Notes: generated by a model from the letters alone, not told the origin. DNA of 64,000 nt from Stenotrophomonas sp. HITSZ_GD (GCF_029543105.1 NZ_JARQXB010000011.1:62001-126000), one strand, 5' to 3'. Shown: positions 9,980 to 19,595, counted from the stretch's first letter. Made by a program: numbers and translations.

Positions 9980-11569
9980 ATGTCCGACCCCCGCGACCCG
10001 CCCTCTCCTCGCCTCGGCGCGCTGCGCCGCTGGTGGCCGCGCGGCGGCGGAGACGCGACCGTGGCGCCCGCGCCGGGTACCGCCCTCGACGGCGAGTGGC
10101 TGCCGGGCGCGGCGCCTCCACCGCAGGATCGCGCCGCCGCCACGGCTGCCCTGCAGCGCCTGTTCGCCCCCGCCCGCCAGCCGCCGGCCTTGCTGTGGGC
10201 GTTCGCCGAGGGCATGTGCACCCTGCACGGCGAGTTGGCCGACATGGGCGCGCGCCTGCGCAACGCCTACGAGGCAGGCGACTGGGAGGCCTATGGGCGC
10301 GCCCTGCGCCAGCTGATCGACAAATACATCCGCACGGTGGACGTGGAGCTGCTGGGCGACGGGCGCAGCGAGGCCGAGCAATGGCGCGACCTGCTGCGGC
10401 AGGCGCTGGGCAACGCGCTGGCCACCGCGTTGCAGCGCGACCGCCTGCTCAGCGAGGAATCGCAAACCCTCGGCAACGACCTGCGCGCGTGGCGGCCGGG
10501 CCAGCCGGTCACCGGCTTCGAGCACCGGTTGCGCGAGTTGAGCCACCAGATCGGCCTGCGCGCGGAGGACGCGCACGAGCAGCAGAACCTGCTGCTGGGC
10601 CTGTTCGACCTGTTGCTGGAAAACGTGGGCGAGCTGCTGGACGACCGCAGCTGGCTGCAGGGGCAGATCGGGGCCATCCGCCAGCTGATCGCCGGCCCGT
10701 TGGACAAGAACACGCTCGAACAGGCGCGCGGCAGCCTGCGCGAGGTGATGTACAAGCAAGGCCTGCTCAAGCAGGGCATCGCCGAATCCAAGGACGCGAT
10801 GCGCGGCATGATGGTGTCCTTCGTCGACCGCCTGGACGGCATGGCCGCCAGCACCGGCGAGTACCACGACCGCGTGGCCGGCTACTCCCAGGCCATTGCC
10901 CGCGCGCGCAGCATTTCCGAGCTGGGCCGGCTGTTGCAGGACATCCTGGCCGATACCGCCGGCGTGCAGGCGCAGGCGCTGCGCGCGCGCGACGAGCTGG
11001 TGGAGGCCAAGCAGCAGGTGGACGAGGCCGAACAGCGCATCCACGCGCTGGAGCAGGAACTGCGCGACATGTCCGACCTCGTGCGCGAGGACCAATTGAC
11101 CGGCGCGCTGAACCGGCGCGGGTTCGAGGAACTGTTCGCGCGCGAGCAGTCGCGCACGCAGCGCGGCGGGCAGCCGCTGTGCGTGGCGTTGATCGACCTG
11201 GACGACTTCCGCCTGCTCAACCAGACCCACGGCCACGCCGGCGGCGACGCGGCGCTGCGCCACCTGGTGGTCACCGCGCGCACCGTGCTGCGCGCCAGCG
11301 ATGCCATCGCGCGTTTCGGCGGCGAGGAATTCGTGCTGCTGCTGCCGGACGCCACCGCCTTCGAGGCGCACGCGGCGGTGGTGCGGCTGCAACGCGCGCT
11401 GGCCCAGCGCGCCCTGCTGCACGAAAGCCTGCGCGTGTTCGTGACCTTCAGCGCGGGCGTGGCCGTATGCCAGCCGGGCGAGAGCGCCGAATCGGTGGTC
11501 AGGCGCGCCGATCGCGCGATGTACGCGGCCAAGCAGGCAGGCAAGAACCGCGTGATCGACGCCGAGTAG
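9980..11569 (+). CDS. Diguanylate cyclase (GGDEF) with long helical N terminus
   Basis: 529 residues from ATG 9980 (MSDPRDPPSPRLGALR). Makes cyclic di-GMP from two GTP. The catalytic GGEEF motif lies at about residues 447-451, preceded by LTGALNRRGFEELF at the start of the domain and by RASD (about 438-441), which matches the RxxD inhibitory I-site at the usual spacing. The first 400 residues are soluble and helix-rich, with a long Glu/Gln/Arg-rich coiled coil just before the GGDEF domain (VEAKQQVDEAEQRIHALEQE). No transmembrane segment, PAS, GAF or receiver domain is recognised. No EAL domain follows, so it is probably a synthase only. An in-frame start at 9824 would add 52 residues of poor quality and was rejected. 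Confidence 0.9.
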   Translation: MSDPRDPPSPRLGALRRWWPRGGGDATVAPAPGTALDGEWLPGAAPPPQDRAAATAALQRLFAPARQPPALLWAFAEGMCTLHGELADMGARLRNAYEAGDWEAYGRALRQLIDKYIRTVDVELLGDGRSEAEQWRDLLRQALGNALATALQRDRLLSEESQTLGNDLRAWRPGQPVTGFEHRLRELSHQIGLRAEDAHEQQNLLLGLFDLLLENVGELLDDRSWLQGQIGAIRQLIAGPLDKNTLEQARGSLREVMYKQGLLKQGIAESKDAMRGMMVSFVDRLDGMAASTGEYHDRVAGYSQAIARARSISELGRLLQDILADTAGVQAQALRARDELVEAKQQVDEAEQRIHALEQELRDMSDLVREDQLTGALNRRGFEELFAREQSRTQRGGQPLCVALIDLDDFRLLNQTHGHAGGDAALRHLVVTARTVLRASDAIARFGGEEFVLLLPDATAFEAHAAVVRLQRALAQRALLHESLRVFVTFSAGVAVCQPGESAESVVRRADRAMYAAKQAGKNRVIDAE

Positions 11570-11617
11570 TTTCCCCGAGCCGCGACGTCAGCCGCGGCCG
11601 GCAAGCCTCGCTTCACC

Positions 11618-13003
11618 TCACCGCGCCGGCCCCACCTCGCCGGTCAGGCCAAACACCTGCGTGGCGCCTTGCCCGGCCGTGTACGGCTGCCACGCCGGCA
11701 AGCCCTCACCGTTCGGGTTGCCGCCACGCACGAAGTTCAACAGGTAGCCGCTCGCCTTGGACGAAAGCGCCAGGTCGCCGGGCTTGGTATCGCCGCCGTA
11801 GCGCACGCCCACGGTGCCGAAGAAATAAGGAATCTCGCTGGCATGCGCGGCGCCCTTCGGGTGCACCGCACGGGTGGCCTGGGCCACATAGGCGAACTGG
11901 TAATGCCAGGTCGGAAGGCCCGCGCGCGCGAAGACGTCCGCCGTGTGCCTGGCGCCGGCCACCATGTAGCCGTCCGGCCCGCCGATGTCGTCGGCCGTGG
12001 CGCCCACCACCAGCGGCACGCGGTTGTACTTGCCCTCGCGATAGGCCGTGGCCAGGTCGGCGACCACCTGGCCGTCCGCCACGGGGAAGACATAGGTGCC
12101 GGCTTCACCCAGGCTGCGGTCCAGCGTGGTGAGGTTGAGATCGCCCAGCACGGCCTCGGCCGGCAGCGCGCGCAGCTTGGCCAGCGCCTGGGCGTCCTCG
12201 CCCTCGATGCCCTGCGCCTGCGCGAAGCGCACGCCGGCGCGCGTGGCATCGGCCAGCGTGCCGCGCCCATCCGGCTCGCCGCCGGACTGGATCACCGCCT
12301 TCTGGAACAGGCCCTGCGCGAGCGGCGAGGTCAACAACGCATGCACCGACATGCCGCCCGCGCTCTCGCCCATCACGGTGACGTTGCGCGGATCGCCGCC
12401 GAACGCGGCGATGTTGCGCTTCACCCATTCCAGTGCGGCCACCTGGTCGAGGATGCCGTAGTTCACCGTGCGGCCGCCGTCGGCGTTCGCCTTCGCCAGT
12501 GCCGGATGCGCGAAGGTGCCGAAGCGCCCGAGGCGGTAGTTGAAGCTGAAGACCAGCACGCCCTGGCGCGCGAGCGCCGCGCCGGCGTAGCTCGGCGGCG
12601 AACCGCCGCCGTTGACGAAACCGCCGCCGTGGACCCATACCAGCACCGGCAGCGGGCCTTGCGCCTGCGCCGGGCGCCACACGTTGGCGTAGAGGCAATC
12701 CTCGGAAGGGTCGGTGGTCAACGGCGCGTCGTCGGTGGCGAACGGGCGCTGCATGCAATCCGGGCCGTAGGCGCGGGCCGGGCGCACGCCGTTCCAGCGC
12801 GGTACCGGTTGCGGCGCGCGCCAGCGCAACGCGCCCACCGGCGCAGCGGCATAGGGAATGCCCTTGAATACCAGCAGTCCTTCGGTGGCGTGGCCTTGAA
12901 CGCGGCCACCGTCCACCGTCACCTGCGTGGCATCGGCGGCCTGCGCCGGGGATGCCGCCATGCCAATCCACAGCGCCAGCGCGCCCAGGGTGATGCGGGT
13001 CAT
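11618..13003 (-). CDS. Secreted type-B carboxylesterase
   Basis: 461 residues from ATG 13003, preceded by AAGGAGAACCGC. The first 23 residues are a Sec signal peptide ending in AQA. Family landmarks: FKGIPYAAAPVGALRWRAPQP, the EDCLYANVW motif, the oxyanion region VWVHGGGFVNGGG and the nucleophile elbow GESAGG with Ser at about residue 214. The catalytic His is probably in GAAHASEIPYFFG. Where most members have a Glu in a G-x-x-x-x-E-G context, this protein reads VVGATADDIGG, so the acid residue may be Asp. At 461 residues it is shorter than the usual 500-550. Role: hydrolysis of ester substrates in the periplasm or outside; substrate unknown. It lies 23 bases downstream of the DUF808 gene on the same strand. 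Confidence 0.87.
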   Translation of the reverse strand: MTRITLGALALWIGMAASPAQAADATQVTVDGGRVQGHATEGLLVFKGIPYAAAPVGALRWRAPQPVPRWNGVRPARAYGPDCMQRPFATDDAPLTTDPSEDCLYANVWRPAQAQGPLPVLVWVHGGGFVNGGGSPPSYAGAALARQGVLVFSFNYRLGRFGTFAHPALAKANADGGRTVNYGILDQVAALEWVKRNIAAFGGDPRNVTVMGESAGGMSVHALLTSPLAQGLFQKAVIQSGGEPDGRGTLADATRAGVRFAQAQGIEGEDAQALAKLRALPAEAVLGDLNLTTLDRSLGEAGTYVFPVADGQVVADLATAYREGKYNRVPLVVGATADDIGGPDGYMVAGARHTADVFARAGLPTWHYQFAYVAQATRAVHPKGAAHASEIPYFFGTVGVRYGGDTKPGDLALSSKASGYLLNFVRGGNPNGEGLPAWQPYTAGQGATQVFGLTGEVGPAR

Positions 13004-13026
13004 GCGGTTCTCCTTGGTTATCCGGT

Positions 13027-13968
13027 TCAGTGCGCCGCGGGGGCGCCGCGCAGCTTCTGCCAGGCGGTGACCACGCCCAGCACCAGCGCGCCGGCGATCA
13101 CGCCGACCACCATGTTGCCGAGCGTGGACACCAGCGTGGCGCCCCAGCCGGTCTGCGGCCCCAGGCCGACGACGAAGTGGTGCAGCGCCGGCACGTTGTG
13201 CACGAGGATGCCGCCACCGACGAGGAACATCGCCAGCGTGCCGACCACCGAGAGCGTCTTCATCAGCCACGGCGCCGCGCGCAGGATGCCGCGGCCGATC
13301 GCCGCCAGCCCCGCGCCCTTGCGGCTCAGCCACAGGCCGAGGTCGTCGAGCTTGACGATGCCGCCCACCAGCCCGTACACGCCGGCGGTCATCGCCAGCG
13401 CGATGGCGATCAGCACCAGGATCTGCTGGCCGAACGGCCGCCCGCTCACCACGCCCAGCGAGAGCACGATGATCTCGGCCGAGAGGATGAAATCGGTACG
13501 GATCGCGCCCCTGATCTTGTCCTTCTCCATCGCCACCACGTCCACCGAGGCATCGGCCAGCTTCTGCAGCCGCTCGGCATGCTGCTGCTCGGGCTCTTCC
13601 TCGCGATGCAGCCATTTGTGGGCGAGTTTCTCCACGCCCTCGAAGCACAGGTAGCCGCCGCCGATCATCATCAGCGGCACCACCAGCGGGATCGGGTAGC
13701 CGCGCGCGCGCAGCCACCCCTCCAGCGCGCTGATGGCCAGCGCCGCGGGCACCAGGATCGCCTTGTTGACCAGCGAGCCCTTCGCCACCGCCCACACCAC
13801 CGGCAGCTCGCGCTCGGCGCGCACGCCGGTCACCTGCTGGGCGTTGAGCGCCAGGTCGTCGCCCAGGACGCCGGCGGTCTTCTTCGCCGCGACCTTGGTG
13901 AGGATGGACACGTCGTCCAGCAGCGTGGCGATGTCGTCGAGCAGGGTGAACAGGCTGGCGCCGGCCAT
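13027..13968 (-). CDS. DUF808 (YedI-like) inner membrane protein
   Basis: 313 residues from ATG 13968 ([19 protein letters not shown]). The opening, the conserved [19 protein letters not shown] segment and the overall length are those of the DUF808/YedI family. Four or more hydrophobic segments are visible (around [92 protein letters not shown]). Function is not established for the family. It is immediately upstream of the carboxylesterase gene, perhaps co-transcribed, but no functional link is evident. Confidence 0.9.
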   Translation of the reverse strand: MAGASLFTLLDDIATLLDDVSILTKVAAKKTAGVLGDDLALNAQQVTGVRAERELPVVWAVAKGSLVNKAILVPAALAISALEGWLRARGYPIPLVVPLMMIGGGYLCFEGVEKLAHKWLHREEEPEQQHAERLQKLADASVDVVAMEKDKIRGAIRTDFILSAEIIVLSLGVVSGRPFGQQILVLIAIALAMTAGVYGLVGGIVKLDDLGLWLSRKGAGLAAIGRGILRAAPWLMKTLSVVGTLAMFLVGGGILVHNVPALHHFVVGLGPQTGWGATLVSTLGNMVVGVIAGALVLGVVTAWQKLRGAPAAH

Positions 13969-14078
13969 GGGGATTCCATTCGGAGAGGTCGAGCCCGATT
14001 CTCGCCGATCGCGGCCACGGCGGGGAACGGCGGATTCACCGCGCGACGACCGGCCCCTGCGGACACTGGCGCCATCCG

Positions 14079-15839
14079 ATGCGGAGAACCGCCTTGTCCG
14101 GCCACAGCGACACCCTGCCCGTCCCCTCGCCCGGCGCCCCGTCCGCCACGCCGACCGCCCCGCCCACGCGCACGGGCGACCCGGCGCTGGTCGGCGGCAT
14201 GAGCCGCCGCACGCAAATCCTGCGCCTGCTGCTGCGCTACCGGAACTCCGGCGTGTTCTCCGGCCTCAACCTCGACCCGGCGGTGCAGGCCGACGTGGCC
14301 GCCGAGAGCAATCCCGAGCAGTTCGTGCGCGACCTCGAAGCGCTCGGGCCGACCTTCGTCAAGCTCGGGCAGATGCTGTCCACCCGGCCGGACCTGGTGC
14401 CGCCGGAGTTCGCCAGCGCGCTGGAGCGCATGCAGGAGCAGGTGGCGCCGATTCCGGTGGCGCGCGTGTGCGAGATCTTCGAGGAAGAGATCGGCGTATC
14501 GGTCAGCAAGGCTTTTTCAAGCTTCGAGGAAACGCCGCTGGGCTGCGCATCGCTGGCGCAGGTGCATCGCGCCACGCTGCGCGACGGGCGCGAGGTGGCG
14601 GTGAAGGTGCAAAAGCCGGAGGTTGCCGCCCAGGTACGCTCGGACCTGGACGTGCTGCGCAGCTTCGCCAACGCCGCCGATCGCCTCACCGGCCTGGGCC
14701 GCCGAGTCCGCTTTGCCGATTGGCTCAACGAGTTCGCCAAGACCCTGATCGCCGAACTCAACTACGAGGCCGAGGCGGAGAACCTGGTGCGCTTCGGCCA
14801 GCACCTGGCCCCGTTCCCGGAACTGTGGATACCGCAGCCGGTGTGGGACTTCACCGGCCGCCGCGTGCTGACCATGGAACTGGCGCGCGGCGTGCGCGTG
14901 GACGCGATCCCGCCGGTGCGGCGTACCGAGCAGGACATGGCCCCGGTGGCCAGTGCGCTGATCCGCGGCTACCTGGACCAGATCTTCGTGCACGGCGAAA
15001 TCCATGCCGATCCGCACCCGGGCAACCTGCGCGTCACCGACGATTGCCGCCTGGCGATCTTCGACCTGGGCATGGTGGCGCACGTGCCGCCGCGCCTGCG
15101 CGAGCGCCTGCTCAAACTGCTGTTCGCGGCGGTGGATGGCCGCGGCGAGGAGGTGGCCGACGAGACCATCGCCTTGAGCACGCGCCTGGAGGACTACGAC
15201 GAGGAGCGCTATCTGCGCGAGGTGGGGCAGATGATCGCCCGCTATGCCGCGCACGACACCACCACCGAAGGCCAGGTGGTGCTGGAGTTGGTGCGCATCG
15301 CCACCGCGACCGGCTTGCGCACGCCGCCGGAACTGAGCCTGCTCGGCAAGACGCTGCTCAACCTGGAATCGGTATGCCGCACGCTCTCGCCGGCGCTGGA
15401 TATCCGCCGGGTGGTCGAGCAGCACCTGCAGAGCGTGATGCGCGCGCGGCTGCGCAAGTCGCTGTCGGCCGCCAACCTCGCCAGCGAGGCGATGGAAGTG
15501 CAGACGCTGCTGCGCGAGAGCCCGCGCCGCCTGTCCGACATCCTTTCGCTGCTGGCCGAGAACCGGATGCAGATGAAGGTGACCGGGCTGGAGGAGTCGC
15601 ACCTGATGGAGAATCTGCAGAAGATCGCCAACCGGGTCGCCGCGGGCATCGTCACCGCCGCGCTGATCCTGGCGTCCTCGCAGATGATGCGCATCGACAC
15701 GCCGTTCAAGCTGTGGGGCTACCCGGCCATCGCGCTGGTCCTGTTCCTGCTGGCGGTTTTCCTCGGGCTGGGTATCGTGGCCAGCGCGGTGCTGTTCGAC
15801 CGCCGCGCACGGGCACGCGAGGAGCGCGGGCACCGCTAG
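14079..15839 (+). CDS. UbiB/AarF/ABC1-family atypical kinase-like protein
   Basis: 586 residues. Conserved features: the KxGQ motif in [19 protein letters not shown], the atypical nucleotide loop [12 protein letters not shown], the lysine motif VAVKVQKP, the catalytic segment [10 protein letters not shown] and the metal-binding FDLGM. Two hydrophobic helices close to the C terminus ([11 protein letters not shown] and [18 protein letters not shown]) fit the usual UbiB membrane anchor. UbiB supports ubiquinone biosynthesis, probably as an ATPase acting on lipid intermediates; but no ubi genes are nearby, so it could be a second, non-ubiquinone paralogue. The first ~40 residues are Pro/Thr-rich; a start at ATG 14199 ([10 protein letters not shown]) is an alternative. 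Confidence 0.9.
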   Translation: MRRTALSGHSDTLPVPSPGAPSATPTAPPTRTGDPALVGGMSRRTQILRLLLRYRNSGVFSGLNLDPAVQADVAAESNPEQFVRDLEALGPTFVKLGQMLSTRPDLVPPEFASALERMQEQVAPIPVARVCEIFEEEIGVSVSKAFSSFEETPLGCASLAQVHRATLRDGREVAVKVQKPEVAAQVRSDLDVLRSFANAADRLTGLGRRVRFADWLNEFAKTLIAELNYEAEAENLVRFGQHLAPFPELWIPQPVWDFTGRRVLTMELARGVRVDAIPPVRRTEQDMAPVASALIRGYLDQIFVHGEIHADPHPGNLRVTDDCRLAIFDLGMVAHVPPRLRERLLKLLFAAVDGRGEEVADETIALSTRLEDYDEERYLREVGQMIARYAAHDTTTEGQVVLELVRIATATGLRTPPELSLLGKTLLNLESVCRTLSPALDIRRVVEQHLQSVMRARLRKSLSAANLASEAMEVQTLLRESPRRLSDILSLLAENRMQMKVTGLEESHLMENLQKIANRVAAGIVTAALILASSQMMRIDTPFKLWGYPAIALVLFLLAVFLGLGIVASAVLFDRRARAREERGHR

Positions 15840-15863
15840 CGTCACTTCATCCAGGAGGGCGGC

Positions 15864-16349
15864 ATGAGCAGCAAGCACAAGAACACGATTTGCCTGTGGT
15901 ACGACGGCACGGCGCTGGAGGCGGCGGAGTTCTACGCCAAGACATTCCCCGACAGCTCGGTCGACGCGATCCATCACGCGCCGGGCGACTTCCCGTCTGG
16001 CAAGAAGGGCGACGTGCTGACGGTGGAGTTCACCGTGATGGGGATTCCCTGCATCGGCCTCAATGGCGGGTCGGCCTTCAAGCCGGACGAGGCTTTCTCG
16101 TTCCAGGTGGCTACCGAGGACCAGGAAGAGACCGACCGGCTGTGGAACGCCATCGTCGGCCATGGCGGGCAGGAGAGCGCCTGCGGCTGGTGCAAGGACA
16201 AGTGGGGCATCTCGTGGCAGATCACGCCGCGTGTATTGTCCGAGGGCGTTACCGACCCTGACCCCGCCGTGGCACAGCGGGTGTTCGCCGCGATGATGGA
16301 GATGCGCAAGATCGACGTGGCCAAGATCGAGGCGGCGCGGCGGGGGTGA
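15864..16349 (+). CDS. PhnB-like VOC-fold protein
   Basis: 161 residues from ATG 15864, with the strong ribosome site CCAGGAGGGCGGC directly before it. The opening KNTICLWYDGTALEAAEFYAKTFPDS, the central VEFTVMGIPCIGLNGG and WCKDKWGISWQITPR are the signature of the PhnB/3-demethylubiquinone methyltransferase-like branch of the vicinal oxygen chelate superfamily. The automatic 'methyltransferase' label often attached to this family is not supported by any visible methyl-donor motif. Enzymatic role unknown. It follows the UbiB-like gene by 24 bases and may be co-transcribed with it. Confidence 0.88.
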   Translation: MSSKHKNTICLWYDGTALEAAEFYAKTFPDSSVDAIHHAPGDFPSGKKGDVLTVEFTVMGIPCIGLNGGSAFKPDEAFSFQVATEDQEETDRLWNAIVGHGGQESACGWCKDKWGISWQITPRVLSEGVTDPDPAVAQRVFAAMMEMRKIDVAKIEAARRG

Positions 16350-16473
16350 GCGGCGCCCCGGCCCGGCGACGGGCACGGATGTCCGATGGCAGCCTCGCAC
16401 TGCCTGCCGACTCTACGAGGGCTCGGCGGCCGTATGAACGGTGCGTTTCAGCACGCCGTGCCACAGTGGTGAC

Positions 16474-17064
16474 ATGCCCATCGAGCTTCCCGAGCTGGAC
16501 GCTATCCGCCTCGACGGCCGCTGCTACACCTACGTGCTGCCCTGTGCGTGGGAAGATTTCTGCAAGATTGGCTTCTCGCGCGACCCGCTGGGCCGCATCC
16601 GCACCTTGCATCCGCGCTGGTTCGAGTTCTTCGACCTGGCGACCGGGGTGCTGGTGGAGGCGGAGTCCGAGCGCGATGCGCGCGACCTCGAGCTGGCCTT
16701 GCGGCGCCCCTTGAAGGCGCATCGCGCGCCCGCGCCACTCACCATCCCGGTAAGTGCGGGCGGCAAGACCGAGTGGGTGCGCGGCGCCCAGCGGCAGGTC
16801 TCCGATGCGGTCAGCCGCCTCGGCGAACAGGGATATCGCAGCTATCCGCTCGGGCGTTGGCTACAGGCGGCCCTGCATGCACGCCTGGACCGGCTCTACA
16901 GCTGGAGCGAGGCACAACTGCCGCCGGGCGAGGAAGAGAGGACGGTCGATTCGCCAGCGCTGCGGGCACTGCGCGATTGGCTTGACGCGCACGTGGCGCT
17001 CGGCATCGACCCGCGACCCCATCTCCCTGCGCACGTCCGCGCCTGGTACGACCGCGTGCGTTGA
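16474..17064 (+). CDS. GIY-YIG-like (T5orf172-type) domain protein
   Basis: 196 residues from ATG 16474 (MPIELPELDAIRLDG); a GTG at 16441 in the same frame is less convincing. The N-terminal third resembles the compact GIY-YIG nuclease fold: YTYVLP in place of the GIY strand, then CKIGFSRDPLGRIRTLHP, which matches the KIG-x(S/T)-x-DP-x-x-R pattern of T5orf172-type proteins, followed by a Glu-rich helix (VEAESERDARDLELALRR). The C-terminal ~110 residues are not recognised. If active it would be a DNA endonuclease; substrate and role unknown. No toxin-antitoxin or restriction partner is adjacent. Confidence 0.62.
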   Translation: MPIELPELDAIRLDGRCYTYVLPCAWEDFCKIGFSRDPLGRIRTLHPRWFEFFDLATGVLVEAESERDARDLELALRRPLKAHRAPAPLTIPVSAGGKTEWVRGAQRQVSDAVSRLGEQGYRSYPLGRWLQAALHARLDRLYSWSEAQLPPGEEERTVDSPALRALRDWLDAHVALGIDPRPHLPAHVRAWYDRVR

Positions 17065-17216
17065 AGCTTTGCTTCACGCAGCCGATGCATTCCCTGCCGG
17101 CCACTCAGCAACGTCGCGGCGCCCGTCACGCGAAGTCACAGGGAATTTATAGCGGTTTGGCGATCTTGGGGGCGCACGGCGAATCACCGCCTTCCGCATC
17201 ACCAAGGAGCCACTGA

Positions 17217-17672
17217 ATGAGCACCCAGAGCAAGATCGAGCATAGCCTCAACGACCTGATCGAGATCGCCCGCGACGGCAAGGACTTCTATACCGAAGCC
17301 GCCGGCAAGGTGGAGAATCCCGAGCTCTCCGGCCTGTTCACCCGCATCGCGGGCGTCAAGAGCGACATCGTCACCCGCCTGAGCGCGACCGTGGCCGCCG
17401 CGGGCGGCAAGCCGGCCGAGCACGGCACGATGGTCGGCTCGATGCAGCAGATGTATGGCCGCGTCCGCGCCATGCTGGGCGACACCGATTACGGCTACGT
17501 CGCCGAGCTGGAGCAGTCCGAGGATCGCCTGCTGCACGCTTTCCAGGACACGCTGAGCGACAGCGACACGCCGGCGGCGGTTCGCGCCGAGGTGCAGGCG
17601 CTGCTGCCGAGCGTGCGCGAGTGCCATGACGTCATGCGCAACCGCAAGCATGCGCTGAAGATGGCTTCCTGA
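17217..17672 (+). CDS. DUF2383 / PA2169-family four-helix-bundle protein
   Basis: 151 residues from ATG 17217 with AAGGAGCCACTGA in front. The opening (KIEHSLNDLIEIARDGKDFY) and the conserved TRIAGVKSDIVTRL and LGDTDYGYVAELEQSEDRLLHAF segments fit the PA2169 family, a ferritin-like four-helix bundle with conserved acidic residues. Members are often annotated as stress-induced proteins, but the reaction, if any, is unknown. The gene stands alone with its own terminator right after it. Neighbouring small genes (DUF2171-like, YrzE-like) are of the same general stress-associated kind, which is an inference from context only. Confidence 0.85.
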   Translation: MSTQSKIEHSLNDLIEIARDGKDFYTEAAGKVENPELSGLFTRIAGVKSDIVTRLSATVAAAGGKPAEHGTMVGSMQQMYGRVRAMLGDTDYGYVAELEQSEDRLLHAFQDTLSDSDTPAAVRAEVQALLPSVRECHDVMRNRKHALKMAS

Positions 17673-17693
17673 TCTGGGCAAGCCTCGATGAAG

Positions 17694-17726
17694 AAAAGGC
17701 CCCGCGTTCGCGGGGCCCTTTTTTTG
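17694..17726. terminator. Bidirectional hairpin terminator
   Basis: GGCCCCGCG and CGCGGGGCC (17698-17706 and 17709-17717) form a 9-bp perfect stem with a two-base centre, followed by eight T on the plus strand and preceded by four A, which would give a U-run on the minus strand. It ends the DUF2383 gene and could also stop transcription arriving from the minus-strand gene at 17926. Confidence 0.9.
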
Positions 17727-17925
17727 CGCGTGTACTTGGCGCAAGCAATTTGTTGGAAGTTGGCGCCGCCTGAGATTCGTGGCTGCGCTTCGCGCTGCGC
17801 CCATCAGTTCGCCGCGCAGGTGCGATCAGGACCACCTGCGGCCCCTCGGATTCGCTTCAACCCTTTCAGCCCACGGCCAAGCGCGTAACGGGATTGGCCG
17901 ACGCCGTTGCGCTCAGGCAAACGGC

Positions 17926-18222
17926 TTAGTCCTTCAGCGCGCCTTCTTCCGGATCGGTGGCGGCGTAGCTGGGATTGTGGATCTCCGCCGCGTGCGGATG
18001 GCGCAGCGCCTCGCGCACGTCTTCCGGCAGCTTGTCGACGGCCAGGATCACCTTGCCGGAGTGCACGTCCTTGACCGCGCTCATCGGCAGCACGAAGTCG
18101 CCGCCGTTCTGCACGTTGATGACGAAAGTATCCTCATGCGGACGCACCTCGCGCACGCCGGCCACGCCAATCTCGCCATCGGCCACGAATACCAGCTGGC
18201 CCGCTTCGATGCGCTCGGTCAT
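17926..18222 (-). CDS. DUF2171 / PRC-barrel-like small protein
   Basis: 98 residues from ATG 18222. The segment IEAGQLVFVADGEIGVAGVREVRPHEDTF and the following VLPMSAVKDVHSGKVILAV have the beta-rich pattern of DUF2171/PRC-barrel-like domains, in which a short barrel is followed by a conserved 'IP-x-x-W/V-V' strand. The C-terminal 30 residues are polar and unrecognised. No signal peptide or membrane segment. Likely cytoplasmic; function unknown. It is separated from the terminator at 17694-17726 by about 200 bases with nothing recognisable in them. Confidence 0.65.
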   Translation of the reverse strand: MTERIEAGQLVFVADGEIGVAGVREVRPHEDTFVINVQNGGDFVLPMSAVKDVHSGKVILAVDKLPEDVREALRHPHAAEIHNPSYAATDPEEGALKD

Positions 18223-18380
18223 GGCCTGTCACCTCGTGAGGAAGAGATACCGCCTGCGGCGTGGCATGCCCATGCATGCCCAACACCGCCGCGGTCGATG
18301 CATCATGCAATGCCTCGCCGTATAAACAGGGTGAAGCGGCGCCTCACTGCGCGCAGGTATCGGCCATATGCGCCCATAAA

Positions 18381-18406
18381 GAAAGGCTGCCTTTCGGCAG
18401 CCTTTC
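18381..18406 (-). terminator. Hairpin terminator for the membrane-peptide transcript
   Basis: A perfect 11-bp stem (GAAAGGCTGCC with GGCAGCCTTTC) around a TTTC loop, 18 bases after the stop of the 23-residue peptide gene. On the minus strand it is followed by TTTAT, a short U-run, so it most probably ends the transcript carrying the YrzE-like gene and the peptide. Confidence 0.75.
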
Positions 18407-18424
18407 CAGTTCAACGCCTCGAGC

Positions 18425-18496
18425 TCAACGCAGCAGCGCGATCAGCAGCAGGATCGGAATCGGCACGCCGAGCAGCCACAGCAGCATGTATTTCAT
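18425..18496 (-). CDS. 23-residue hydrophobic membrane peptide
   Basis: ATG 18496 gives MKYMLLWLLGVPIPILLLI followed by ALLR. The GGGAGA ribosome site lies about 7 bases before this ATG; an in-frame ATG two codons earlier sits too close to it. The single hydrophobic stretch with the LLGVPIPILLL core resembles the very short conserved membrane peptides found in many proteobacteria and often missed by annotation. It follows the YrzE-like gene by 28 bases and precedes a terminator, so it is the second gene of that transcript. Function unknown; a role in membrane stress or as a partner of the upstream membrane protein is conjecture. Confidence 0.65.
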   Translation of the reverse strand: MKYMLLWLLGVPIPILLLIALLR

Positions 18497-18524
18497 GGTC
18501 ATTCTCCCTTCGACGGGTAAGCGG

Positions 18525-19595
18525 TCAGTACAGGTCGCGGCGACGGCCGCCCCAGGTGGCGAACAGGCTGGCGCAGAAGGCACCCACCAGTAGCGTGATG
18601 AACAGCCACAGCGCGGCATAGGCGGTGGCCTTGCGCGCATCGTCGGCCGCCTGCTTGGCCTGCTGCTTGGCCTTGTCGATGGCCGCGCGCAGACGGGTCT
18701 GCATGTCGGTGACGCGCGCCTGCGCTTCGGCCTGGCTCATGCCGGTCTGCGCGGAGACGAGCTGGGCGAGGTATTGGGCGTCCGCGGCGTCCATGGTGGG
18801 CGACTGCAGGCTGTTCAACACGATGCGGGCCACTTCGGCGCGCGCGCCCGGACGGTCGGCCGCCGGACCCTGCCCCGGCGGCGGCGGCACGGTACCCGGC
18901 ATCGGCTCCACACCGGCCGGTGCGCGCGCCGGCGGCGGCGGGACCGCGCCGGCCGTGGCCGGCATCGGCTCGACGGGGGTGCCCGGCGCCGACGTGGCGG
19001 TGGGCGTAGTGCGGCGGAACAGCGAATCGACCCAGTACTGCAGATCGCCGTCCTGGGTGCCCGGCACGCTGGCGGCCGCACCGAGCGTGGCCAGGCCGCC
19101 CGCCGCGCCGCTGGCGGCACCGGCGGTGGCACCGGCCGCCTTGACGCCGGCACCGAGGATGCCGCTGATCGCGCTGGTCAGCAGGCCGGCGGCCAACAGC
19201 GTGGCGATCGCCCAGGAGAGGAAGCCGTGCGCGGTATCGCGGAAGTAGGTTTCGTCCCCGTGCAGGCGCGTCCACTTCGTGCGCAGGCGGCCGGCGATGT
19301 AGCCGCCCAGCCCGGAGGCCACGATGGCGGTGAAGGTGATCCAGGCGATGCTCGACCAGCCGAACGTCTCGGCGCTCACGCCTTCGAACGACCAAGGCGA
19401 CACCGACGACAGCCCGAGGCCGACGCCGAGGATCACCAGGATGAGGGACAACGCCGCGGCAGCCGCTGCGCCGGCCAGGATCGCGCCCCACGACACCGCG
19501 CTTTCAACGGGGGCAACGACGGGATCCGCGGCGGCGACGACGGCGACCGTCTCGACCGCGGAAGGAGGGATATAGCGATCGCCTGGGATGCTCAT
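18525..19595 (-). CDS. YrzE-like membrane protein with Pro-rich linker
   Basis: 356 residues from ATG 19595, with GGAGAA eight bases upstream. Two hydrophobic helices near residues 30-60 (SWGAILAGAAAAAALSLIL and following VGLGL), another pair around IAWITFTAIVASGLGGYIAGRL and FLSWAIATLLAAGLLTSAI, a Gly/Ala-rich segment, then a Pro-rich linker with two near-identical copies of a VEPMPxT...VPPPP unit, a Glu/Gln/Lys-rich coiled coil (AEAQARVTDMQTRLRAAIDK) and one last membrane helix (ALWLFITLLVGAFCASLFATW). The first part resembles the YrzE/TIGR04086-type small membrane proteins. Function is not known. Low-complexity regions mean database hits should be read with care. Confidence 0.75.
   Translation of the reverse strand: MSIPGDRYIPPSAVETVAVVAAADPVVAPVESAVSWGAILAGAAAAAALSLILVILGVGLGLSSVSPWSFEGVSAETFGWSSIAWITFTAIVASGLGGYIAGRLRTKWTRLHGDETYFRDTAHGFLSWAIATLLAAGLLTSAISGILGAGVKAAGATAGAASGAAGGLATLGAAASVPGTQDGDLQYWVDSLFRRTTPTATSAPGTPVEPMPATAGAVPPPPARAPAGVEPMPGTVPPPPGQGPAADRPGARAEVARIVLNSLQSPTMDAADAQYLAQLVSAQTGMSQAEAQARVTDMQTRLRAAIDKAKQQAKQAADDARKATAYAALWLFITLLVGAFCASLFATWGGRRRDLY

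Noticed and set aside
14199-15839. Later start (ATG 14199) for the UbiB-like gene as the definite start
   Set aside because: Possible, but no ribosome site decides between it and ATG 14079; kept as an alternative.
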